This document shows positions 49,354-57,438 of a stretch of DNA of 64,000 bases, piece after piece. The translations under genes and the position numbers were made by a program. Within the stretch, counting starts at the first letter, position 1; each line of letters starts with the position of its first letter. Location of the stretch: NCBI RefSeq assembly GCF_900110775.1, contig NZ_FOEP01000003.1, positions 1-64,000 of the forward strand, given 5' to 3'. This stretch comes from Thalassovita taeanensis (GTDB lineage: Bacteria > Pseudomonadota > Alphaproteobacteria > Rhodobacterales > Rhodobacteraceae). Under the pieces are notes generated by a model. The model was not told where the DNA came from, did not search any database, and saw only the letters and a program-made list of their open reading frames with translations.

Positions 49354-49847
49354 TCAGGATGATTGGACGCAGGGCTTGCCGCGCGGCTTTCCGTCCAGCA
49401 ATGAGAAGACGTCGAATGCATCGCCTGTCGTCAGGAGTTTCAGAATGACTTCCCGCGCGATTTCGGAGTTGTATGCGGAGACCCCAACCGTGCTTTTGAT
49501 ACGGAGCCTTTCGGAAGAGATGTGCGTTTCCAGATCAATAACTGATCCCTTCGGCTTGGAGGTGTGCAAAAAAGGCAAAACGCTGCCGCGCCTCCCAAGA
49601 GGATAGTAAAGTCGTCAATTTTGAAAATTGTGATGGTTTTCCATCTTTTGATATGATCCCGATCGCTGCCATGGAGACCATAAGATGCAATCTGTAAAAT
49701 TGCTGCAGTCGCGCCTCGGCCTTCGCGGCATCAAGTCGGGTGAAAGCCGCATTGAGCGACAGCTGCACAAAGGCCACCATCGGGGTCAGTGAACCCCGAA
49801 GATGTTCAACTCACTGAACCACACGATCAACAATAGGGAACTCTAAA
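49354..49847. other. Non-coding or decayed region
   Basis: Minus-strand reading frames of 74 and 81 codons (49354-49578 and 49535-49780) lack recognisable domains and good start signals. Given the decay on both sides they may be gene fragments. I see no repeat, terminator or RNA gene here. Confidence 0.4.
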
Positions 49848-50935
49848 ATGAATATGACGTTTTCCTCTGCCGCATTGGCGGCAGGGCTTTCCTTTTGCAC
49901 CATAATTGCAGGCTGAACCACAGAGGCGGTTTTTGTCGTTCCGTCCTCGGAAGCGGGCGCAACCAAGCTGAACGCCAACGAGGACTATACTTGGGGCAGC
50001 CCGCAGCCGAAAAACAAAGATCCGGCTAAAATTGACGACCTGCGCTTTGTGCAGATCGGCGATGCTTCGGTCGCCTTCCTTGAACTGCGCACCGGCGGTG
50101 TGGATCTGGTGTCGGACGTGCCGACCAATCTGTTGGGCCAATACAAGGCGTTGAAAAACGCCGAACAGCGTCTGCTTGAAGGGTACGGCATTTATTATAT
50201 GCCGAAGCACGTCACCCAAGCCCCGTTTGATGACATCGCGGTGCGCAAGGCGACGCGATGGCGGGGAACCGTCAGGCCACCATCGGCAACCTGTTCGCGG
50301 GCAGGGCACCCCGGTGCATAACGTTCTGATCACGCAGTTGCCCGAGGCTGATATCAGCCCGGAAAGTGAGGTTCATTTTGATCTGGAAGTGGCCAAGGTG
50401 CTTTTGGATGAGTGGCCGGTGACGATGGGGTGCGGGTCAAAGATGGCACGTCCCTTGAGGTGCCGTTCTGGCTGCAAAGCGATAGCGATTTCCGCAAAAT
50501 GGCCGAAGTTATTCAGGCGCAGCTGCGCGACATTGGCATGAAGGCCAATTTGATCGTGCAGGATTCTGCGGCGATCAAATCGGAACTGCGCAAGTGCGAG
50601 CATCAGCTGATGCTGCGCCGCTATGGCTGGAACAACACTGACGTTCTTGACTGGTTCTTCACTGGCGAGCGCATGGGCTTTACCAATATCTCGATGTTTG
50701 CTGACGAAACGGCCGAAGCCCTGCGGATCAAGGCGATGATCTGGTCGCGCACTGGCGACGAGCGGATCGAAAGTTTCTGCGCCTACCACGAGTACATCAT
50801 GAGCCTGTGGACCATGTCGCCGATATATGGCCTACTCAGGATATCGTGCTCACCGCGGATCATCTGATCCTGCAGGAAAAAATAGACGGCCCGGTGTTTG
50901 AATCACAATCAGTTCTGGACATTGAGTTCAAATAA
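49848..50935 (+). pseudogene. Peptide ABC transporter substrate-binding protein (SBP family 5), decayed
   Basis: A start with a signal peptide (MNMTFSSAALAAGL) is cut by TGA at 49914-49916 after 22 codons. Later pieces in three frames keep SBP5 sequence: YTWGSPQPKNKDPAKIDDLRF in part, GGVDLVSDVPTNLLG, AKVLLDEWPV, VQAQLRD-type IQAQLRDIGM, RYGWNNTDVLDWFFTGER, and a C-terminal VLDIEFK. Normal length is about 500 residues; about 300 are left. There are at least two frameshifts (near 50260 and 50430) and a large N-terminal deletion. The following genes are the matching permease and ATPase remnants. Confidence 0.82.
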
Positions 50936-50957
50936 TCCCGCAATCAGGATCATAGTC

Positions 50958-51345
50958 GTGTTTCAATATCTTATTCGCCGTTTACTTGCGCTGGTCGTCT
51001 TTATGATGGTGCGTGTTGTGCCGGGCGACCCGATCGACAGCCTGATGAAGGTCGGCGCCAGCGAAGCACAGCGGGCCGAGATTGTGGCACGCTATGGTCT
51101 GGATCGCAGCCTTGCCGCGCAATATCTGACGTGGCTGGGCAATCGTTTCCATGGCAATCTGGGCGCGGCGATTGTAATACGCAGATCTTATCCGCCGTGG
51201 TTGGCGCGGCGGCGGGTCTTGTCGCACGGGTGATGCGGGCCTCGGTCCTTGAGGTTGAAAAATAGGATTTCGTTTTGTTTCTGCACGCGCGCGGCATGGC
51301 GCCTGCACGCATCGGGTTGAAACATGTGCTGGGGGCACGCGAGTT
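50958..51345 (+). pseudogene. DppB-type peptide permease, decayed
   Basis: GTG at 50958 opens FQYLIRRLLALVVFMMVRV then VPGDPIDSLM and EIVARYGLDRSLAAQY, the N-terminus of a DppB permease lacking part of helix 1. After about 51180 the middle of the protein is missing. A short tail remains: VLEVEK interrupted by TAG, then DFVLFLHARGMAPARIGLKH in another frame. The sequence then passes directly into dppC-like sequence, so one deletion removed the DppB end and DppC start. Confidence 0.8.
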
Positions 51346-51983
51346 GCCGCTCATGACCATCCTGGCCAGCGGATCGGCCTGTTGGTTGCTGGCGGTTGCA
51401 GCGTCGATGATTGTCGGCACCGGGCTTGGCCTGATCTGTGGCTATGTGGGGGGGCTGGATTGACGGCAGTGTGATGGCGGCGATTGATCTGACATGGTGC
51501 TTTCCCGAAATCCTGTTGGCGTTGCTGCTGGTGGTGATGATGGGCCCTGGATCGATCAGCACCATGTTGGCGATTGCGATTGCCTATCTGGCGCAGTTTG
51601 CCCGTTTGACCCGCACGCAGATCGCCAGATTGCGCGGCGCCACTTTTGTAGAGGCTTCACGCAGTATGGGAGCGGGGCCGACCCATATCTGGCTGCGGCG
51701 GTTGCGGCCCAATGCCATCGCGCCGATCGTGATCGTCGCCATATTGACCGTTGGCAATGCGATTTTGCTAGAGGCGACGCTGGGCTTTTTCGGCATGGGC
51801 GCGCAGCCGCCTGTGCCCAGTTGGGGCGGCATGATGAATGCGGACTCTGTACAAATGTTTACCGTGCCTTGGGTCATCATCTGTCCCGGAGCTGGCAGTG
51901 CGCTGTCGGTCATTGCCATCAACCTGTTGGGCGGCGGTCTGTTGCGCGGGTTGGATGTGCGGCACCGGGCAAGCAAGGTCTGA
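51345..51983 (+). pseudogene. DppC-type peptide permease, N-terminally truncated and frameshifted
   Basis: The sequence begins within helix 2 (ILASGSACWLLAVAAS, GLGLICGYVGG), is frameshifted near 51460, and then stays open for 181 codons: DLTWCFPEILLALLLV, the EAA loop EASRSMGAGPTHIWLRRLRP, and a proper C-terminus LLGGGLLRGLDVRHRASKV with TGA at 51983. About 90 N-terminal residues are missing. It is followed by the ATPase remnant two bases later, keeping the original operon order. Confidence 0.82.
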
Positions 51984-51984
51984 G

Positions 51985-52680
51985 ATGTTGTTAGAGGTTC
52001 AACACATCGGCGTGGCTTTTGGCGCGGTGCCTCCGCTGCGCGATCCAAGCCTGCATCTGAGTCGTGGCGAAGTGTTGGGGCTGGTCGGGGAATCCGGGTC
52101 TGGAAAGTCGCTGACGGCTCTGCCGGAACGTAAAATGCGTGCCTATTGCGGGGGGCCGCATCGCGATGGTGCCACAAAACCCGATGACCTCTCTTGATCC
52201 GGTTGTGGCTGTGGGCGCGCAGCACCGTCGATGCCGTTTGTGCGCATATGGGGCTGCCCGCAAGGCCGCGTGGGCCGAGGCTGTGTCTTTGATGGAGCAA
52301 TGGGCATTCCGGGCGCAGAGCGCGTGTACCGCTCTGATCCGCATGAGCTGTCGGGCGGGTTGAAACAGGGATTGCGATTGCAATTGCTCTGACTGGTCAG
52401 CCCGATCTGTTGGTTGCGGATGAGCTCACGACCGCGCTGGATGTCACCGTGCAGGCTCAGATCGTTGATCTGTTGCTTGGTTTGGTGCGCGGCAAAGGCG
52501 TGGGGCTTTTGCTGATGACCCATGACATGGGTATGGTCGCGCACAGCTGTGACCGCGCCTGCGTGATGTATTGCAGCGGGGTGGTTGAAACCGGAGCTGC
52601 GCGCGATGTCTTCGGCACGCGGCGCCACCCCTATATCCGCGCCTGCGATTGGGAGGCGTCCGCGCCCGGCACACTGGCGG
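51985..52680 (+). pseudogene. DppD-type ABC ATPase, frameshifted
   Basis: ATG at 51985 opens MLLEVQHIGVAFG with an intact Walker A (GLVGESGSGKSLTA). After about 52120 a deletion and frameshifts follow. The Q-loop region (IAMVPQNPMTSLDPV) is in a second frame, the signature is damaged, and Walker B (LLVADELTTALDVTVQAQI) is in a third with the switch MTHDMGMV. The remaining C-terminal part runs in frame into MlrC-like sequence near 52675. Confidence 0.83.
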
Positions 52681-53255
52681 TTTCGGTCAATGGGGCGTTC
52701 CTCGAGGCCGATATAGAAGAGGTCGGACCGACGGTTTTGGGAATGTATTATGGCGATCCTGCGCCGCATCAGGCCTTGGCTGACGCTTTGGCCGATGACA
52801 TTTGGGACCGGCGTTTCGAGGTTTTGAATACGTTTTACACCGTTGAAGAGGTTGCGGCTCTTGTTGCTGACTACGTGGCCACGGACGGGCCTTTGATTAT
52901 TGCGGACTACGCCGACAACCCCGTCGGCGGCCCGATCATTGGCGGGTTGACTCATTCTTATGGGCCGACGGCGGTGATCTTGGTCTACGGGACCGAGTTT
53001 TTGATCATCACACTGGCCATCCAGATTTGGGATCAACAACAGTTCCGCGCCTTTGGCATTGATCCCACCGCCAAGACCATCGTCGGCCTGACATCCATGC
53101 AGCATTTCCGGGCTGCCTTTGAGGACATTGCGGGCAAGATTGTCATCTGTGACAAGGACGTCCTGTGTACACTTGATCATAACCGACTGCCGTACAAAAA
53201 AGTGCCGCGTCCGATCTTTCCCCTGGATCGCGGCATGGCGTTGGACGCCCAGTAA
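52675..53255 (+). pseudogene. C-terminal remnant of an M81/MlrC-type peptidase, fused in frame to the ATPase remnant
   Basis: Residues matching the C-terminal half of MlrC-like metallopeptidases (microcystinase C family): EVGPTVLGMYYGDPAPHQAL, PLIIADYADNPVGGP, AFGIDPTAKTIV, MQHFRAAFEDIAG, and NRLPYKKVPRPIFPLD before a proper TAA. The N-terminal catalytic half is missing. A deletion joined this piece to the ABC ATPase fragment, giving one open frame of 281 codons (52410-53255). MlrC-type peptidases commonly neighbour peptide ABC operons. Confidence 0.75.
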
Positions 53256-53256
53256 T

Positions 53257-53758
53257 ATGACCACTACATATGATGTCGCCATTATCGGCGGGGGAATCGC
53301 AGGTGCGTCTTTTGCCTGTCGCATTGCCGAACGCGCCCGGGCGGTTTTGTTCGAAGAAGAACCGCATGCGGGGTACCATTCCACTGGCCGCTCAGCAGCC
53401 GAGTTTACGCGGCAATATCACGACGACTGAAACAAGCGTCTGGTCGACGGCGCGCGCTTTTTTCAACGCCCCGCCCGAGGGGTTCGGCGATGCGCCCTTG
53501 TTGCAACCACGCGGCAATCTGGTGGTTGCGGGGGCCGTGCGTCGCGACATTCTTGAGCAGGCGTTTGAGATGGCCCATGACGATGCCCCTGAGGCCCGCC
53601 GTGTAAGCGTGGACGAGGCAGCGATAAGGGTGCCGTTTCGGCGCCGCGACTATGTCGGCAGCGCGTTCTATGATCCCACATGGGTTGATGCTGGATCGCT
53701 TGTCACTTCGACAAGCACAAATGTTGCTGTCGCCCACGAGGTGCCCCCCGTTTCCTGA
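53257..53758 (+). pseudogene. DAO-type FAD-dependent oxidoreductase, decayed
   Basis: ATG at 53257 opens TYDVAIIGGGIAGASFACRI, the FAD-binding GxGxxG, and GYHSTGRSAAEFT typical of glycerol-3-phosphate/amino-acid oxidase relatives, then TGA at 53428-53430. In a second frame the middle continues (NAPPEGFGDAPLLQPRGNLV, ARRVSVDEAA). About half the normal 370-residue length is gone. It is the next gene of the decayed peptide/amino-acid catabolic locus. Confidence 0.78.
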
Positions 53759-53760
53759 AT

Positions 53761-53997
53761 ATGGCGCAGGTCTATTGCGACTATGCCCCGACATGTCCGT
53801 TGGCGGCTGGGGAAATGCGTTTGGCGATTGAGACCGGACAATGGTCGGCAGAGGAGGTGCGCGGGGATTTGGCCGCGCTGTTCGCTGGAAGGGCCCCGCT
53901 TCCAGATCGCAGCACCCCGGTGTTTTTCCGCTCTGTCGGGTTGGGACAAGAAGACGTGGCGGCGGCAATGGCGCTTTTGCGGGCGGCTCAATCCTAG
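53761..53997 (+). pseudogene. Ornithine cyclodeaminase-family C-terminal remnant
   Basis: A 78-codon open stretch: MRLAIETGQWSAEEVRGDLA, LFAGRAPLPDRSTPVFFRSV, then GLGQEDVAAAMALL. This matches the C-terminus of ornithine cyclodeaminase/mu-crystallin proteins (GEL-x-x-A, AGRAPGR, LFKSVGLAxEDLAAA). Normal proteins are about 320 residues. It directly follows the DAO remnant and fits an amino-acid catabolic operon. Confidence 0.6.
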
Positions 53998-54076
53998 GGA
54001 CTCCATCTTTTTGGGCGCATGGACGGACAGGCACCCACATATAGGGTGGCCTCCTTGGAAGGCCGCCCCTTGTTAT

Positions 54077-54490
54077 TCAAGCGTCTGGATCAGGAAAACC
54101 GTCCCATTGCGGAAGATCATCAGTGATCTTGTGCCAAGGCGCTTTTGAGCCGACGAAAATATGAAACTGCGGCGTTACATCCGGCGCGTCGTCGAGGACA
54201 CCGAGAGCTAAGCCCAGTTCATTGGGTTTGGCCGAAAACTCGGTGATCAGGTTTGCTCCACATATGCTGCAAAAGCATCGGAACTCCCCTTCGGAGCTTT
54301 CATATCGGCTGACGAGGCTCTCGCCGCTGAGCCAGTGAAAGTCTGCGGCAGCCAGCGCTGCTCTACTTCGAAACGCAGCGCCATGCGACTTGCGGCACAT
54401 TGAACAGTGGCAATTCAATGCACCGGTCAGTGGTCCAGTTATTTCGAAACGAACTTGCGCGCATAGGCACGAGCCTGAAAGTGGGGTCAT
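54077..54490 (-). CDS. GFA-family (glutathione-dependent formaldehyde-activating-like) zinc protein
   Basis: A 137-residue protein of the GFA/CENP-V fold. Zinc-binding Cys groups are in GSCLCAQVRF, NCHCSMCRKSHG and FCSICGANL, as expected. The start at 54490 has AAAGGAG seven bases upstream. Function beyond zinc binding is uncertain; many members are not glutathione-formaldehyde enzymes. It is intact although it lies between decayed loci, and it is 57 bases from the SDR gene on the same strand. Confidence 0.87.
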   Translation of the reverse strand: MTPLSGSCLCAQVRFEITGPLTGALNCHCSMCRKSHGAAFRSRAALAAADFHWLSGESLVSRYESSEGEFRCFCSICGANLITEFSAKPNELGLALGVLDDAPDVTPQFHIFVGSKAPWHKITDDLPQWDGFPDPDA

Positions 54491-54547
54491 CAGTTTCTCC
54501 TTTCGCAATGTCATTGATGAGAGCGGGGTGGTCAGTTCATCGCCTGC

Positions 54548-55273
54548 TCATACAAGTCGGTGACCGCCATCAACAACGAGAGTGATGCCGTTTACAAAGC
54601 TGTTGTCGATCAGGAATGCCACGGATTTCGCGATGTCCTTGGGCGCCCCGATGCGCTTGACCGGAAGGGACTGCGCTATGCTCTCCTTAACGCCTGCGGC
54701 GGCCTCTTCGCCCATGATCCCGGCCCAGACGCCGGTATCAATCACGCCCGGCGCAATCGTGTTCACCCGCACCGGGGCAAGCTCAAAAGCCCAGATCCGG
54801 CCCGCTGCTTCGGTCGCAGCACCGGCTGCTGCAAACATGGTTGCGCCTGCAAGGGGCTTTTGGGTTACCGTGCCTGAAAATAGGGTGATAGACCCGGTTT
54901 CCTTGATGTGTTTGGCACCGTGGTGCACACAAAGCATCTGACCCCATTGTTTGCTATCGAGCAGGGCGCGTGCGGCATCCCAGTCCATGTCGCGGACCGG
55001 AGCAAACATTCCTGTCGCTGCCGGGGTCACAAGGTGGTCAAACGCACCGACCTTGCCAAAGAAAGCCGCGACGTCGTCGGCATTGGTTAGGTCCATGACG
55101 TAACCCGATACGTTCCCGTCCAGCGTGTTGATTGCCGCATCCAGCTTGTCCTGTGAGCGGGCGGAGACAATGACTTCGGCTCCCAGCGACAGCAGCAACC
55201 GCGCGGTTTCCCGTGCAATTCCACCCGTGATGCCGGTGATGATGACTTTGTGTGAGGTAAGATCCTGATGCAT
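54548..55273 (-). CDS. SDR-fold protein lacking the catalytic Tyr and Lys
   Basis: A 241-residue Rossmann-fold SDR: ITGITGGIARETARLL for cofactor binding, VMDLTNADDV, ITLFSGTV and the C-terminal VNGITLVVDGGHRLV. At the active site the Y-x3-K pair reads F-x3-G (ATMFAAAGAATEAA), so both Tyr and Lys are replaced. It might be a pseudo-enzyme that binds nucleotide or ligand. AAGGA precedes the ATG at 55273. Upstream lie a CMD-family remnant and two palindromes matching the one at the neighbouring tetR gene, so it is probably TetR-controlled. Confidence 0.85.
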   Translation of the reverse strand: MHQDLTSHKVIITGITGGIARETARLLLSLGAEVIVSARSQDKLDAAINTLDGNVSGYVMDLTNADDVAAFFGKVGAFDHLVTPAATGMFAPVRDMDWDAARALLDSKQWGQMLCVHHGAKHIKETGSITLFSGTVTQKPLAGATMFAAAGAATEAAGRIWAFELAPVRVNTIAPGVIDTGVWAGIMGEEAAAGVKESIAQSLPVKRIGAPKDIAKSVAFLIDNSFVNGITLVVDGGHRLV

Positions 55274-55293
55274 TCTATGGTCCTTTTTCGTAT

Positions 55294-55611
55294 TCAGTAT
55301 GAGATATGAGTGTGGCTGTTGCGCTCTGGTGGGTAGTCAGCCCTTCGGTGCCTGGGCAAAGGGCCCCTCACCGGGTCGTTGAGCTTGGTATGGCCGGGCG
55401 CACTGGTGAAATTTGACCGGGTTTGCGCGGCAATACTGATGACCCCTTCGAGGGCTTGTTGCTTGGTATTGCCAGCCTCCAGAACGGCCTTGAACGCCGG
55501 GTGAAATCTGTAGCTTTTCTTGGAACGGCCCAGCAGCGCGAATGCAGCATCGGACGCTGTTGCGGGGGAGTCGTATTGAAACATGATGACGCTCTCCATT
55601 GTTTTGTTCAT
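55294..55611 (-). pseudogene. Carboxymuconolactone-decarboxylase-family C-terminal remnant
   Basis: A 105-codon frame whose middle (AFKAVLEAGNTKQQALEGVI and SIAAQTRSNFTSAPGHTKLND) resembles the end of CMD/AhpD-like proteins (LEVVLGxALKTxSNYTNHxxxTPLD). The CxxCH active-site half is absent, and the tail after LNDP is low-complexity, so the gene looks truncated and frameshifted. Its 5' end lies at the TetR-type operators, so it may have been the first gene of the regulated unit with the SDR. Confidence 0.45.
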
Positions 55612-55624
55612 ACATGTATAGAAT
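55601..55624. promoter_or_regulatory. TetR-type operator A (imperfect)
   Basis: The 24-base site begins GTTTTGT and matches operator B in 18 positions; its right arm is degraded (TATAGAAT). It overlaps the start region of the CMD-like remnant upstream of the SDR. Confidence 0.45.
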
Positions 55625-55961
55625 TAGAGAGTCAGTTTTGTCCATATATGAACAAAACTGTTGTGTGTCACTTCGTTGTGAGCGGTCGATTTCAGCCCGT
55701 TGTGCCCGAACAGGGTGTCGAAAATTCCACCGAAGCACACAGGCCATTTGACCCGAGAGCGATGGAGCAAATCATCGGATCTGCATTTGGCGTGAGGCGT
55801 ATCAACGTGTTCATCAACGGCGCGCTACCAGAACTTTCAAAAGATCAAATGGCGGAGGGCTTCGGCGCTCACTCCGAAAGGGGCTGCCTGCCAAATCCCG
55901 AGAGCCACGGCGCACGGCGGTCGGTCGAAAGCAGGCCCAAGACTTCCAGACCCGTCCGGAT
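55612..55961. other. Intergenic region between SDR unit and tag
   Basis: Apart from the operators at its left end the 350 bases hold no gene that I can support. A plus-strand frame through it has no family resemblance and uses the region opposite the CMD-like remnant. It may contain a further decayed gene. Confidence 0.4.
55633..55660. promoter_or_regulatory. TetR-type operator B (near-perfect palindrome)
   Basis: A 28-base palindrome from CAGTTTTGT to ACAAAACTG around CATATATG, with one mismatched pair. The half-site GTTTTGTCCATA recurs exactly in operator C upstream of tetR. Confidence 0.75.
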
Positions 55962-56621
55962 TCAAACGCTGTAGGCGAGGGTCTGGCTGATTTCGGTCAA
56001 ACTGCAGCCTGATTGTTCGGTCCTAGTGTTGAACGCTGCCTGAACAGCTTTCATGTCACTTTGCGAACTGGGCTGCTTGGCCACGATGCCTTCGGCGATC
56101 AGCCGGGTGGCGACGTCAGTAGACAAGATAAAGCCGTCGCGGCCCATAGCGCGCAGCATCCGCTGCCCAGTCGTACCGCCAAGACGCGCGCCGCGTTTGG
56201 ACATCAGCCGCAAAAGCCCGATAAAGTCGTTGTTGGGCCACGCGGCAAAGAATGCTCCGGCGCTGCTGTGGTCCCGGGCGATCTCAAGGATGAAACGGGT
56301 ATTGTCGATGACGGCCACGACTTTTGCGCCATTGCGCACGATCCGTTCGTCCGAAAGCAGGCGATCCAGATCCTCATCACAATAGAAGCCAACCCGGGCG
56401 GGTTCGAAGCCTTCGAATGCGGCCTCGAACCCGTTCCATTTCGCCTCGACGACCTTCCAGTTGAACCCGGCCTGAAAAATACATTTGGCCATTGTTGCAA
56501 GCCAGCGGTGATCGGACGTTGCTGCAAGTGTGTCAGGGGACAGTGGCTTGCTGAGCAAGCCCTCGACGGTGCGGGATTTACGGTCATTGGCGATGGCATA
56601 AATCTCGTCGTAATCACGCAT
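55962..56621 (-). CDS. tag: DNA-3-methyladenine glycosylase I-like protein
   Basis: A 219-residue HhH-type DNA glycosylase of the Tag family, which excises 3-methyladenine. FQAGFNWKVVEAKWNGFEAAF contains the position of the catalytic/base-binding Glu region, and RNGAKVVAVIDNTRFILEIA is the family's next landmark. The Cys and His ligands of the E. coli Tag zinc snap are not visible at either end, so this belongs to the zinc-less subgroup. GAGGAG precedes the ATG. The start lies two bases from the tetR stop, so it is co-transcribed with the regulator. Confidence 0.83.
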   Translation of the reverse strand: MRDYDEIYAIANDRKSRTVEGLLSKPLSPDTLAATSDHRWLATMAKCIFQAGFNWKVVEAKWNGFEAAFEGFEPARVGFYCDEDLDRLLSDERIVRNGAKVVAVIDNTRFILEIARDHSSAGAFFAAWPNNDFIGLLRLMSKRGARLGGTTGQRMLRAMGRDGFILSTDVATRLIAEGIVAKQPSSQSDMKAVQAAFNTRTEQSGCSLTEISQTLAYSV

Positions 56622-56622
56622 T

Positions 56623-57222
56623 CTACTCCTCGCTGTATAGTCCCAGCCCCTCGAGGGTTGTGCGGGCAGTCAGCCACAGATCCGCTTTGTTATGCACCGC
56701 TTTGGAAAAGGCGCTGATCCCGATGATCAAGTTCTGCAGAGCCAGCGCCTTGCCGTGCACGTCGGTCTCTGCGGGCAGTTCGCCGCGCGAAACAGCAATA
56801 GTCAGCAGTTCTTCCAGCCGCGCTGCGCTGGTCAAGATTGAATCGATCAACAGATCGCCGATGGGGTCGCCTTTGGTGTCGGCCTTTTCGCACAGGCAAT
56901 TGACCGCCAGACATCCCCGCGCTTCCGGATCCTGCGCGCGCGAGGCGCAGATGTCGCGAAGAGTCGAAGTGAGTAACGTAAGGATCGGAACGTTTGACAC
57001 ATCCGTATACAAGATGCGGTCAGGCGATTGCGCGAAATAGGCGGCCAAGGCTTCCTTGAACAATGCCTCGCGGGTGCCGAAGGCGTTGTAATAACTTGAC
57101 CGGGTGATCCCGAGCTTCTCGGAAATCGCTTTGACCGAGCTGGCGTCGAAGCCCGCGCTCCAAATTTCCTGCATCGCCGTTTGGACGGCGTTGTCGCGAT
57201 CGAAGTTGGATGGGCGTGCCAT
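56623..57222 (-). CDS. TetR-family transcriptional repressor
   Basis: A 199-residue regulator. The N-terminal HTH runs VQTAMQEIWSAGFDASSVKA then ISEKLGITRSSYYNAFGTRE, and the C-terminal part has DPEARGCLAVN, as in the AcrR/NemR-like TetR_C group that often controls SDR/quinone-reactive stress genes. Cys residues near 116-123 (GCLAVNCLCEKAD) could be redox-sensitive. The start at 57222 has AAGGA upstream. A palindromic operator lies 64-87 bases before it, matching those at the SDR unit. Autoregulation and control of SDR/CMD genes are inferred. Confidence 0.9.
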   Translation of the reverse strand: MARPSNFDRDNAVQTAMQEIWSAGFDASSVKAISEKLGITRSSYYNAFGTREALFKEALAAYFAQSPDRILYTDVSNVPILTLLTSTLRDICASRAQDPEARGCLAVNCLCEKADTKGDPIGDLLIDSILTSAARLEELLTIAVSRGELPAETDVHGKALALQNLIIGISAFSKAVHNKADLWLTARTTLEGLGLYSEE

Positions 57223-57285
57223 TTTGATCCTTTTCCTTCGCAGCCGATTTGTTGTTGTCATTGAAAAGCATAGCCCGCCGCATCT

Positions 57286-57309
57286 GTTTTGTCCATATGT
57301 GTATAAAAC
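57286..57309. promoter_or_regulatory. TetR-type operator C upstream of tetR-tag
   Basis: A 24-base site GTTTTGTCCATA followed by TGTGTATAAAAC. It matches operator B at 21 of 24 positions and lies 64 bases upstream of the tetR start, in position for autoregulation. Confidence 0.7.
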
Positions 57310-57438
57310 GAATCCTGCAAGCAGAATTCGGGGAGTCGCCTAGTTCAAGCGAAACAGGTGCCTATGCGGCGGGGCTCGTCAGGTGCACTTATCCGCCATA
57401 TAGTCTCTGCTCCGCCCGATAAGCGCTGGCGTTGAACA

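Noticed and set aside
49240-54000. Insertion sequence or integrative element as cause of the gene decay
   Set aside because: No transposase, integrase, terminal inverted repeat or flanking tRNA was seen; the damage pattern is many separate small deletions.
54040-54070. Imperfect inverted repeat GGGTGGCCT...AGGCCGCCC considered as a terminator for the GFA gene
   Set aside because: The stem has mismatches and there is no T run on either strand.
55423-55974. A 183-codon plus-strand frame across the TetR operators
   Set aside because: It runs antisense to the CMD-like remnant and through the operators, with no resemblance to a known family.
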